This document shows, one piece after another, positions 1 to 5,059 of a stretch of DNA of 8,700 nucleotides. The notes beneath the pieces were generated by a model that was not told where the DNA came from, did not search any database, and saw only the letters and a program-made list of their open reading frames with translations. The position numbers were made by a program, and so were the translations under genes. How positions within the stretch are numbered: the stretch's first letter is position 1; the number at the start of each line of letters is the position of its first letter. The stretch is from assembly GCA_018700655.1 (NCBI GenBank), contig JABIUG010000094.1:1-8700 (forward strand). Reading direction: 5' to 3'. Source of the DNA: Rhodospirillaceae bacterium. GTDB lineage: Bacteria > Pseudomonadota > Alphaproteobacteria > SP197.

Positions 1-17
1 CGCCGGCAATGCCGGTG
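1..17. other. GC-rich hairpin at window edge
   Basis: CCGGC (3-7) pairs with GCCGG (11-15) across a 3-nt loop, and a G-U and a C-G pair can extend the stem to 1-17. No T-run follows, so it is not a convincing terminator. It could be the 3' end of an upstream gene: one plus frame reads to a TGA at 22-24, but too little is visible to call a CDS. Confidence 0.2.
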
Positions 18-33
18 GCGGATGACGGCTGCG

Positions 34-61
34 TTGCCTGGCGAAGGACCCATGATATAAT
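34..61 (+). promoter_or_regulatory. Sigma70-like promoter for aroQ-accB-accC
   Basis: A perfect -10 hexamer TATAAT lies at 56-61, with TTGCCT (4 of 6 matches to TTGACA) at 34-39 and a 16-bp spacer. Transcription would start near G68 or A69, giving a leader of about 37 nt before aroQ. This assignment is by motif only. A good -10 in an otherwise GC-rich stretch just ahead of a gene cluster makes it plausible. Confidence 0.55.
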
Positions 62-73
62 CGGGCCGATGCA

Positions 74-93
74 GGGAGCTTGAACATGCTCCC
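74..93 (+). other. Stem-loop in the aroQ leader
   Basis: GGGAGC (74-79) and GCTCCC (88-93) form a perfect 6-bp stem with an 8-nt loop, starting a few bases after the predicted transcription start. It ends directly against the aroQ ribosome binding site GGGAG (94-98). The right arm is complementary to both the left arm and that binding site, but it is too close to the binding site to fold fully onto it. The stem would instead hide the first GGGAG copy (74-78). It has no U-tract and is not a terminator. Confidence 0.4.
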
Positions 94-106
94 GGGAGAA
101 ACCTAA
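86..106 (+). CDS. Possible leader mini-ORF (MLPGET)
   Basis: An ATG at 86 opens a six-codon frame, MLPGET, that stops with TAA at 104-106. The last A of the stop is the first base of the aroQ ATG (TAATG). A GGGAG at 74-78 sits 7 nt ahead of this ATG, the same motif and spacing as GGGAG (94-98) ahead of aroQ. Translation of the mini-ORF could therefore feed ribosomes to aroQ. The peptide has no Phe, Tyr or Trp, so classical aromatic attenuation is not indicated. An ORF this short can arise by chance. Confidence 0.2.
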   Translation: MLPGET

Positions 107-555
107 TGGCCGCCACGGTCTTCATCCTGAACGGACCCAATCTCAACCTGCTCGGCGAGCGGGAACCCGAGATCTATGGTCGCGAGCCCCTGGCCGATAT
201 CGAGGCTAGGGCGCGCAGCCATGCCGTATCCATGGATCTCGAGATCGATTTTCGCCAGAGCAACCATGAAGGCGCCCTGATCGATGCGGTCCACGAAGCG
301 CGGGGCAAGGCTGTTGCGGTGATCGTCAATGCCGGCGGGCTGACCCATACCTCCGTGGCGTTGCTCGATGCGCTCAATGCCTTTGACGGCATTGTCGTCG
401 AGGTCCATCTTTCGAACATTCATCGGCGCGAAGAGTTCCGCCATCATTCCTATGTGGCGGCTGCCGCCACCGGATCTATTTGCGGCTTCGGCAGCCATGG
501 CTATATCATGGCGCTCGATGCCGTCCACAACCTTCTGGAGCGTGCGTCTGCATGA
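106..555 (+). CDS. aroQ: Type II 3-dehydroquinate dehydratase
   Basis: This cytosolic enzyme of the shikimate pathway dehydrates 3-dehydroquinate to 3-dehydroshikimate, and the family forms a dodecamer. The 149 residues match the usual length of about 145-155. The family signature is intact: NGPNLNLLG (9-17), the flexible lid with R19 and Y24, N75 and H81 in NAGGLTHTSVA, the HLSN segment (101-104) with H101 and S103, E99, and R112 in EEFRHHSY. These positions coincide with the Mycobacterium tuberculosis enzyme as I recall its numbering. The start is set by the conserved N-terminus and by GGGAG 7 nt upstream. The stop overlaps the accB start (ATGA). Being first in line with accB and accC is common in alphaproteobacteria and suggests co-transcription from the promoter at 34-61. 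Nothing is unusual in the protein. Confidence 0.97.
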   Translation: MAATVFILNGPNLNLLGEREPEIYGREPLADIEARARSHAVSMDLEIDFRQSNHEGALIDAVHEARGKAVAVIVNAGGLTHTSVALLDALNAFDGIVVEVHLSNIHRREEFRHHSYVAAAATGSICGFGSHGYIMALDAVHNLLERASA

Positions 556-1007
556 GTGGTGACAAGTTTCCTGTGGATGTGGATGCGATCCGCGAACTGG
601 CCGAGTTGCTCGATGAGACCGGTCTGACCGAAATCGAACTGGAAGATTCCGGGCGCAGGCTGCGTGTCGCACGCGGCAGTGTGACCGTTGCCGCCGCACC
701 CATGGCCGCGCCTGCGGCGCCAGCGCATTTCGACAGCGCCTCGGCGACGTCTGAGGCAGCCGAGAGCAGCCATCCAGGCGCGGTGAAATCACCCATGGTG
801 GGAACCGCCTATCTGTGTCCCGAACCAGGTGCGGCGCCTTATGTGAAGTCAGGTGGTTCGGTCACCGAAGGCGATACCGTCCTGATCATCGAAGCGATGA
901 AGGTGATGAACCCGATCCGCGCGCCACGCAGCGGCACGATCAGCCGCGTCATGATCGAAAACGGCGGCCCAGTCGAATTTGGCCAGGTCCTCATGGTGAT
1001 CGATTAA
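552..1007 (+). CDS. accB: Biotin carboxyl carrier protein of acetyl-CoA carboxylase
   Basis: AccB carries the biotin that AccC carboxylates and that the AccA-AccD carboxyltransferase then uses to make malonyl-CoA for fatty acid synthesis. The 151-residue protein has an N-terminal helical segment (1-42), an Ala/Pro/Ser-rich linker (about 45-75) and a C-terminal biotinyl domain (77-151). K117 in EAMKVMN is the biotinylation site. The YLCPEPGAAPYVKSG stretch (87-101) matches the thumb loop typical of bacterial acetyl-CoA carboxylase carriers. The start at 552 is chosen because MSGDKFPVD begins the family fold and its ATGA overlap with aroQ allows translational coupling. A longer in-frame start at 480 would lie inside aroQ. 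A GGAG motif at 537-540 is 11 nt away, further than ideal. accC follows after 5 nt. Confidence 0.97.
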   Translation: MSGDKFPVDVDAIRELAELLDETGLTEIELEDSGRRLRVARGSVTVAAAPMAAPAAPAHFDSASATSEAAESSHPGAVKSPMVGTAYLCPEPGAAPYVKSGGSVTEGDTVLIIEAMKVMNPIRAPRSGTISRVMIENGGPVEFGQVLMVID

Positions 1008-1012
1008 ACCAT

Positions 1013-2356
1013 ATGTTCGACAAGGTCCTCATCGCCAACCGGGGCGAGATTGCGCTTCGCATCCAGCGCGCCTGCCGCGAGATGGGCATTCGCACCGTTG
1101 CGGTGCATTCCGAGATCGATGCCAACGCCATGCATGTCCGCCTGGCCGATGAAAGCGTGTGCATCGGGCCGGCACCGGCCCATGAAAGTTATCTCAACAT
1201 CCCCGCGATCGTTTCGGCTGCGGAAATATCCGGGGCCGAGGCAATCCATCCCGGATACGGTTTCCTCTCGGAAAATGCCCGTTTCGCCGAAATCGTCGAA
1301 GAACACGGCATCACCTTCATCGGGCCGCGCAGCGAACACATCCGCCTGATGGGCGACAAGCTGGCTGCCCGCGACAAGGCGATCGAACTTGGCCTGCAAA
1401 TCGTTCCGGGCTCCGAAGGTGAGGTCGAGAACGCCGATGAAGCCGAGGTCATCGCAGCTGAGATCGGCTACCCCGTGCTGCTCAAGGCCGCTGCCGGCGG
1501 CGGCGGGCGGGGCATCACCCTGGTGCGCGACGAAGCCGACCTCAGAGACGCCTTCACACGAACCCAGCGCGAGGCCGAGGCCGGCTTTGGCAACGGCGCG
1601 CTTTATGTCGAGAAGTTCCTGGAGCGACCCCGTCATATCGAGATCCAGGTCGCCGGTGATCTTCACGGCAATGTCGTGCATCTGGGCGAGCGCGACTGCT
1701 CGGTTCAGCGTCGCCACCAGAAGGTCGTCGAAGAAGCACCGAGCCCGGCACTCAATGCCGCACAGCGTGCCGCGATCGGCGACCGCGTCGCACAGGCGAT
1801 GAAAAAACTCGGCTACAGCAATGTCGGCACCGTCGAATTTCTATACGAAAACGGCGAGTTCTATTTCATCGAGATGAACACACGCCTCCAGGTCGAACAT
1901 CCGGTCACCGAAATGACGACCGGCATCGATCTGGTGCGCGAGCAGATCCAGCTTGCTTCGGGCGCACCGCTGAGCTTCACCCAGGAAGACGTCCGATTCT
2001 CCGGCCATGCCATCGAGTGCCGCGTCACGGCCGAAAACGTCGAGACCTTTGCCCCCTCACCGGGGCGTATCGGCACCTATCATGTCCCCGGTGGTATGAG
2101 CGTGCGTGTCGATTCGGCCCTTTATGCGGGCTACACCGTGCCCCCGACCTATGACAGCCTGATCGCCAAGCTGGTCGTTCACGGCCGCAACCGCAACGAA
2201 TGCATGATGCGGTTGCGCCGGGCACTGGAGGAGTTTGTGATCGACGGGATCGACACCACGATCCCGCTCCATCAGGCCCTGATCGCCAACCAGGACTTTG
2301 CCAATGGCGATTACGACGTCAAATGGCTGGAACGCCTGCTCGACAGCGACGACTGA
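1013..2356 (+). CDS. accC: Acetyl-CoA carboxylase, biotin carboxylase subunit
   Basis: AccC is a cytosolic ATP-grasp enzyme that uses ATP and bicarbonate to carboxylate the biotin on AccB. At 447 residues it is close to the 449 of the E. coli enzyme. Order: pre-ATP-grasp N-terminal domain (1-113, MFDKVLIANRGEIALR), ATP-grasp (about 115-320) with the glycine-rich loop AAAGGGGRG (159-167), and the C-terminal biotin carboxylase domain (about 335-440). Visible counterparts of E. coli active-site residues, mostly offset by one, are K116, K158, H208, K237, E275, E287, N289, R291, Q293, E295 and R337. The 5-nt gap to accB and the lack of a strong ribosome binding site suggest translational coupling. 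The ATG at 1013 gives the canonical N-terminus. The longer frame upstream merely reads through accB in another frame. Confidence 0.98.
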   Translation: MFDKVLIANRGEIALRIQRACREMGIRTVAVHSEIDANAMHVRLADESVCIGPAPAHESYLNIPAIVSAAEISGAEAIHPGYGFLSENARFAEIVEEHGITFIGPRSEHIRLMGDKLAARDKAIELGLQIVPGSEGEVENADEAEVIAAEIGYPVLLKAAAGGGGRGITLVRDEADLRDAFTRTQREAEAGFGNGALYVEKFLERPRHIEIQVAGDLHGNVVHLGERDCSVQRRHQKVVEEAPSPALNAAQRAAIGDRVAQAMKKLGYSNVGTVEFLYENGEFYFIEMNTRLQVEHPVTEMTTGIDLVREQIQLASGAPLSFTQEDVRFSGHAIECRVTAENVETFAPSPGRIGTYHVPGGMSVRVDSALYAGYTVPPTYDSLIAKLVVHGRNRNECMMRLRRALEEFVIDGIDTTIPLHQALIANQDFANGDYDVKWLERLLDSDD

Positions 2357-2364
2357 CGGGCTGT

Positions 2365-2382
2365 TGCCGCCGCGCCACGGCA
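2365..2382 (+). other. Small stem-loop between accC and aat
   Basis: TGCCG (2365-2369) pairs with CGGCA (2378-2382) across an 8-nt loop in the 37-nt gap between accC and aat. No T-run follows, so termination is unlikely. It may affect RNA processing or be a chance product of GC-rich sequence. Confidence 0.2.
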
Positions 2383-2393
2383 GGCCCCAAACG

Positions 2394-3041
2394 ATGACCG
2401 AACTGACACCAGATCTCCTGCTCAAGGCCTACGCCATAGGGGTATTTCCCATGGCCGATGATCGCAATGCAGAGGAAATCTTCTGGGTTGATCCAGATCA
2501 CCGTGGGATTGTTCCCCTCGACCAGTTCCACGTTCCACGCAGCCTGCGCAAGGTGCTGCGCCGCGGAACCTTCACGGTCACGGTCGACCGGGCGTTTGCC
2601 GAGGTCATCGCGGCCTGCGCCGAGGCCGCACCGGACCGCCGTAACACCTGGATCAACACCCAGATCGAAGCCGCCTATGTCGGACTCCACCGCGCGGGCC
2701 ATGCCCACAGCGTGGAATGTTGGGCCGATGACAAGCTGGTCGGAGGCCTCTACGGCGTACGCCAGGCCGGGGTGTTCTTCGGTGAAAGCATGTTTTCGCG
2801 CGTGACCGATGCCAGCAAGGTGGCACTGACCCATCTCGTCGCACGCCTGATCTGTGGCAGGTTTCGCCTGCTCGACACCCAGTTCATCACCGATCATCTG
2901 CAGCGTTTCGGCGCGGTCGAGGTCCCGCGTGCGGTCTATCATAAGCTTCTGGGCGATGCGCTCGGTGTTGAAGCCGACTTCTATTCGCTGCCCGAAGGCG
3001 ACGAGGCCGAATTCGTGCAGTCGATGACCCAGATGTCATAG
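2394..3041 (+). CDS. aat: Leucyl/phenylalanyl-tRNA-protein transferase
   Basis: Aat transfers Leu or Phe from aminoacyl-tRNA to proteins with N-terminal Arg or Lys, marking them for ClpS/ClpAP degradation in the N-end-rule pathway. The 215 residues are normal for the shorter alphaproteobacterial form. Signatures in order: GVFPM (16-20), WVDPDHRG (31-38), TWI (85-87) followed by AYVGLHRAGHAHSVE (94-108), LVGGLYG (115-121), FFGESMFSR (128-136), ASKVAL (140-145) and DTQ (161-163), matching the Asp-x-Gln active-site pair of E. coli. The ATG at 2394 gives MTELTPDLLL, the usual N-terminus. A weak GGCAGG lies 9 nt upstream. The frame extends upstream into accC, but that segment is not family-like. 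The last 61 bp, encoding the C-terminus ending in TQMS, overlap the convergent DUF2155 gene. Confidence 0.97.
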   Translation: MTELTPDLLLKAYAIGVFPMADDRNAEEIFWVDPDHRGIVPLDQFHVPRSLRKVLRRGTFTVTVDRAFAEVIAACAEAAPDRRNTWINTQIEAAYVGLHRAGHAHSVECWADDKLVGGLYGVRQAGVFFGESMFSRVTDASKVALTHLVARLICGRFRLLDTQFITDHLQRFGAVEVPRAVYHKLLGDALGVEADFYSLPEGDEAEFVQSMTQMS

Positions 3042-3376
3042 ACCGGGTGTTCCAGCGCCGAGACGCCCGGCGAAGAAGCAAACATCCAGCCAGAGAAAAC
3101 CGTGACGCCATCGCCGCTGCGGTAATCCTTGATCTGCAGGAACGATGCACTTTCGGGCGTTTCGTGTGGCGGCGTCTTCTGACACGAGCGTGGCGTCACC
3201 TCCAGGGTCCCGACAGCGCCGGTCACCCCGACCGGCAGGACAAAGGTCGAGATCTGACCGGTGACCTTGTCCATGCCTCCTAACACCGCAAAGGGATGGA
3301 GCTCAAATGTCTGCTGTGCGGCTGCGGGCAGGCCTGCAAGCATGAAAACGCCAGCAAGGCAGAAATTGCGGATCAC
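2981..3376 (-). CDS. DUF2155 exported protein
   Basis: A 131-residue protein with an apparent Sec signal peptide (MIRNFCLAGVFMLAGLPAAA, likely cut near A20), so probably periplasmic. The rest matches the alphaproteobacterial DUF2155 family as I recall it: LGGMDKVTGQISTF (32-45), TPRSCQKTPPHETPES (61-76), FSGWMFASSPGVSALEHP (94-111) and VYDIWVIDC (112-120). C65 and C120 could form a disulfide. No function is established to my knowledge. Start: GTG at 3376, which overlaps the stop of the upstream 73-aa gene (GTGA), implying translational coupling. The frame beyond residue 111 runs antisense to the end of aat. The family-conserved VYDIWVIDC lies inside this overlap, so the overlap is real and not an over-extended ORF. 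The tail after C120 is Ser/Asn-rich and probably not conserved. It is the last gene of the minus cluster. Confidence 0.88.
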   Translation of the reverse strand: MIRNFCLAGVFMLAGLPAAAQQTFELHPFAVLGGMDKVTGQISTFVLPVGVTGAVGTLEVTPRSCQKTPPHETPESASFLQIKDYRSGDGVTVFSGWMFASSPGVSALEHPVYDIWVIDCTNSASSPSGSE

Positions 3377-3594
3377 GCGAAGGGTTTCTCCAGAGAGGCG
3401 ACCAGATCGCTCAGGACCTTGCGGGCCTGGGTCTCGTCGCAGCCCATCACCACCGCATCCTCAAGGGCTTCCTGCGCCATCTCGTGAAGCTCCTCCAGGT
3501 TCTCCTGAAGCAACTTCAGCTTGTCGACACACGAGACCGGCTCGCCATCGGGGCCCAGCCAGACATCAGGCAGATAGGGTGTTGGATCGCTCAT
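3373..3594 (-). CDS. Conserved small protein of unknown function (73 aa)
   Basis: I cannot name this family. The 73 residues begin MSDPTPYLPDVWLGPDG, followed by one or two predicted amphipathic helices (about 22-50 and 54-70) rich in Glu and Leu, with C22 in PVSC and C52 in MGCDE. It has no signal peptide or membrane segment, so it is probably cytosolic and could be a small interaction partner. The ATG at 3594 is preferred over an in-frame TTG at 3615, although neither has a clear ribosome binding site. It lies 59 nt after mlaD, and its TGA overlaps the GTG of the DUF2155 gene. That coupling, and a protein-like composition, argue that it is a real gene. From memory, similar short ORFs occur beside DUF2155 genes in other alphaproteobacteria, which needs a search. 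Confidence 0.72.
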   Translation of the reverse strand: MSDPTPYLPDVWLGPDGEPVSCVDKLKLLQENLEELHEMAQEALEDAVVMGCDETQARKVLSDLVASLEKPFA

Positions 3595-3653
3595 GGCGTC
3601 TATGTGCTGTCGCAATGGGGCATGCGCAAGGCAACCATCACACGGCCGGCCGA

Positions 3654-4100
3654 CTAGTTGGAAACGCCGCCGAACATGGCGCGCGAGATCACATCCATCA
3701 GATCGACCGCTCCCTGGGTGTGCTGGAAGATATACCCGTCCTGCGCCAGGTCAGCGCTGCCGCCCGGCTGCATGGAGACATAGTTTCCACCTAACAAACT
3801 TTCTGAAGAAATCGATACAAAGGTATCTTGTGAAAGGGAAATCTTGTCATCAATATTCATCGATACGATGGCACTGTACCAGTCGGGATCGAGCTCCATG
3901 CCGGACACGGTTCCAACCTTGATCCCGGCGATTCGAACATCGTCGCCGGACTTCAGCCCACCGATCGAATTGAACTCCGCCCGCACGGAATAGCCCTTCA
4001 CACCGGCAACATCAGCCTTGTTGTAGGCAAAGATAAAAAAGCACACCGCGACGATTACGACCACAGCGCCGACAAGTGTTTCGAGTGTTTTGGCCCCCAT
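3654..4100 (-). CDS. mlaD: MlaD-type MCE-domain lipid transport protein
   Basis: MlaD is the substrate-binding component of the inner-membrane MlaFEDB complex, which moves phospholipids between inner and outer membranes and maintains outer-membrane lipid asymmetry. The 148-residue protein has one N-terminal membrane anchor (about 8-26) and a periplasmic MCE domain (about 37-113) with FNSIGGLKSGDDVRIAGIKV (43-62) and SLLGGNYVSM (101-110). A C-terminal helix, TQGAVDLMDVISRAMFG (128-144), aligns with the E. coli MlaD C-terminal helix, which forms the hydrophobic pore of the hexamer. The long acidic tail of E. coli MlaD is absent. The ATG at 4100 has GGAGAG 4 nt upstream. mlaE, mlaF and mlaC are not beside it, so they must be encoded elsewhere. 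It follows the complex I accessory gene by 12 nt, so the two are probably co-transcribed. Confidence 0.93.
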   Translation of the reverse strand: MGAKTLETLVGAVVVIVAVCFFIFAYNKADVAGVKGYSVRAEFNSIGGLKSGDDVRIAGIKVGTVSGMELDPDWYSAIVSMNIDDKISLSQDTFVSISSESLLGGNYVSMQPGGSADLAQDGYIFQHTQGAVDLMDVISRAMFGGVSN

Positions 4101-4112
4101 GATGCTCTCCCG

Positions 4113-4475
4113 TCAGCCTTCCGGCGTCCAGGCCTCGTAGTCGCCCCGGGCGGCGGCACGTTCGCCCCCCCGCAGCACGTGGCCCTGCGGCAGATAGGCC
4201 GCCTTGGTTCCAGTCATGTTGGGCAGGTGTTCCTTTTCCCAGGACTGCGCCGGAAGCGGCGGCGTGCTGGGCGGCTCGGCGGTCGTGCGATGCAGCCAGG
4301 CATGCCAGTCGGGAGGCACCTTGGATGCCTCGGGCCGCCCCTTGTAGAGCACCCAGCGGCGGCGCTGGCGGCCCTCGGCCACACCTTTCTCGCGATAGTA
4401 GCTGTTGCCAAACTCATCCCTGCCGACGGATTCTCCCTTCAGCCAGGTGAACAGCCGCGTTCCTATCGTTGCCAT
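4113..4475 (-). CDS. NDUFA12-type NADH dehydrogenase (complex I) accessory subunit
   Basis: A 120-residue homologue of the mitochondrial complex I subunit NDUFA12 (B17.2), one of the few accessory subunits already present in alphaproteobacterial complex I. It sits on the peripheral arm near the membrane interface and supports assembly rather than catalysis. Diagnostic segments are GTRLFTWLKGESVGRDEFGN (5-24), YYREK (26-30), RRRWVLYKG (38-46), EASKVPPDWHAWLHRT (49-64), NMTGTKAAYLPQG (86-98) and GDYEAWTPE at the C-terminus (111-119). The ATG at 4475 gives the expected N-terminus, with a weak GGAA about 7 nt upstream. It is the first gene of the minus cluster, so its promoter should lie in 4476-4820. 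The nuo core genes are not in the window. Confidence 0.93.
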   Translation of the reverse strand: MATIGTRLFTWLKGESVGRDEFGNSYYREKGVAEGRQRRRWVLYKGRPEASKVPPDWHAWLHRTTAEPPSTPPLPAQSWEKEHLPNMTGTKAAYLPQGHVLRGGERAAARGDYEAWTPEG

Positions 4476-4642
4476 GATATTCCATGCTCAGTTGGGCCCG
4501 AATCGGCGTGCATCTTGCCGTCACCCCTGCCCGCACGTCCACAACAGATCGCCAGAGCGTGCCAAAGCGTGATCATACAACAGTCCGCTGACACATTTCT
4601 TTGCGACAATCGCGGCGAAACATCATCAAAAGCAGCCCTCAA

Positions 4643-4697
4643 CCAGCCCCTTCCATCCGATTTGTTCAGCGTGCAGGCAACCGGTCGGAAGGGCTGG
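4643..4697. repeat. Long-stem inverted repeat in the intergenic region
   Basis: CCAGCCCCTTCC (4643-4654) and GGAAGGGCTGG (4687-4697) are complementary over 11 pairs with one bulged C, around a 32-nt loop. Neither strand has a T-run directly after the stem, though TTTT occurs at about 4721-4724 on the plus strand. It could be part of a small RNA, a degenerate terminator or an intergenic repeat element. It is the strongest stem in this region. Confidence 0.5.
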
Positions 4698-4799
4698 CGA
4701 GAGGACGTTTCGACGGCTTTTCTGGAATCGCTCAAACTTCCAGCACCTGACGGCAAACCCCTGACAAAAAATGAAAAACCCAAAGCCATCCACAGACTT

Positions 4800-4820
4800 T
4801 CTTCAGGCAACCATTGAAGA
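4800..4820. repeat. Short inverted repeat TCTTCA/TGAAGA
   Basis: TCTTCA (4800-4805) and TGAAGA (4815-4820) form a perfect 6-bp inverted repeat with a 9-nt spacer, just upstream of the putative nrdJ promoter. This could be a protein binding site or chance. It matches no regulator consensus that I can name. Confidence 0.2.
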
Positions 4821-4838
4821 TCATGGAAAAGTCATAAA

Positions 4839-4861
4839 CCCACATCATCTTGTATGTGTGG
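4839..4861. promoter_or_regulatory. Imperfect palindrome upstream of nrdJ, possible operator
   Basis: CACAT (4841-4845) and ATGTG (4854-4858) flank an 8-nt core that contains CTTG. With the outer bases the element reads CCCACAT...ATGTGTGG. It overlaps the better of two promoter candidates for nrdJ. NrdR, the usual regulator of ribonucleotide reductase genes, binds pairs of 16-bp palindromes, but the match here to the general NrdR consensus is poor and no clear second box is seen at the expected distance. Confidence 0.25.
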
Positions 4862-4879
4862 AGCGAGCAACCCCATAAT
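4850..4879 (+). promoter_or_regulatory. Candidate nrdJ promoter
   Basis: CATAAT (4874-4879) matches the -10 consensus at 5 of 6 bases, with a weak TTGTAT (4850-4855) 18 bp upstream. A perfect TTGACA lies just downstream at 4884-4889, but the hexamers 16-18 bp after it are poor -10 matches. Either could drive nrdJ and would leave an untranslated leader of roughly 140-180 nt. Confidence 0.3.
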
Positions 4880-4894
4880 CTGCTTGACAGAGCC

Positions 4895-4978
4895 CCCCAC
4901 ATATCGACACCATCACAACCTGTAGCGGGCTGGGATGGCACCACCACGACATCTTGAAGAGTTGTGTCCTGTGTGGGG
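4895..4978 (+). other. Nested stem structure in the nrdJ leader
   Basis: CCCCACA (4895-4901) pairs with TGTGGGG (4972-4978). Inside it, CACAAC (4914-4919) pairs with GTTGTG (4961-4966), leaving a 41-nt apical region. Both helices can form in the same RNA. The conserved elements of a cobalamin riboswitch are not apparent, so I do not assign a class. The structure could be a regulatory leader, or chance pairing between GTG-rich stretches. Confidence 0.3.
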
Positions 4979-5015
4979 CCGAAAGCCGAATCCCATCCGC
5001 CGTTTTGAAACACAA

Positions 5016-5035
5016 TGCGACCGCAAAAGGTCGTG
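5016..5035 (+). other. Stem-loop close to the nrdJ start
   Basis: CGACC (5018-5022) pairs with GGTCG (5029-5033) across GCAAAA, and two wobble pairs extend the stem to 5016-5035. It overlaps a second inverted repeat, TCGTG-G-CACGA (5031-5041). It lies 24 nt ahead of the chosen start codon and could affect ribosome access. If translation began at the in-frame ATG at 5015 it would be coding instead. Confidence 0.3.
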
Positions 5036-5059
5036 GCACGAGATGGGGTTCAAGGGGCT

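Larger units (their letters stand above)
4476..5059. other. Divergent intergenic region (584 nt), no gene found
   Basis: This stretch separates the minus-strand NDUFA12-mlaD cluster from nrdJ and must hold promoters for both. It has visibly more A/T (especially 4760-4850) than the flanking genes. ORFs crossing it have no recognisable protein and no convincing ribosome binding site. On the minus strand a TATGAT-like -10 (plus-strand ATCATA, 4572-4577) is the best candidate for the NDUFA12 cluster, but I see no matching -35. Inverted repeats are listed separately. An untranslated RNA cannot be excluded. Confidence 0.6.

Noticed and set aside
103..792. 229-aa minus-strand ORF opposite aroQ and accB
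   Set aside because: It is antisense to two well-supported genes, shows no recognisable family and is explained by GC-rich codon periodicity.
4545..4570. Repeated AGCGTG motifs
   Set aside because: Two copies 10 nt apart, with a third at about 4668, are too short and too GC-rich to distinguish from chance.
4786..4794. DnaA box (CCATCCACA)
   Set aside because: It matches TTATCCACA at only 7 of 9 positions, is a single site, and has no other origin features nearby.
4463..4810. 115-aa minus-strand ORF upstream of the NDUFA12-like gene
   Set aside because: It overlaps the NDUFA12-like start out of frame, has no recognisable domain, and would occupy the only place for that cluster's promoter.
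4179..4817. 212-aa plus-strand ORF across the NDUFA12-like gene and the intergenic region
   Set aside because: Half of it is antisense to the NDUFA12-like gene, the rest has no protein-like pattern, and no ribosome binding site is evident.
4880..5059. Cobalamin riboswitch ahead of nrdJ
   Set aside because: I could not find the conserved B12-box or the core helices, and such a switch would normally repress a gene when B12 is present, which makes little sense for a B12-using enzyme.
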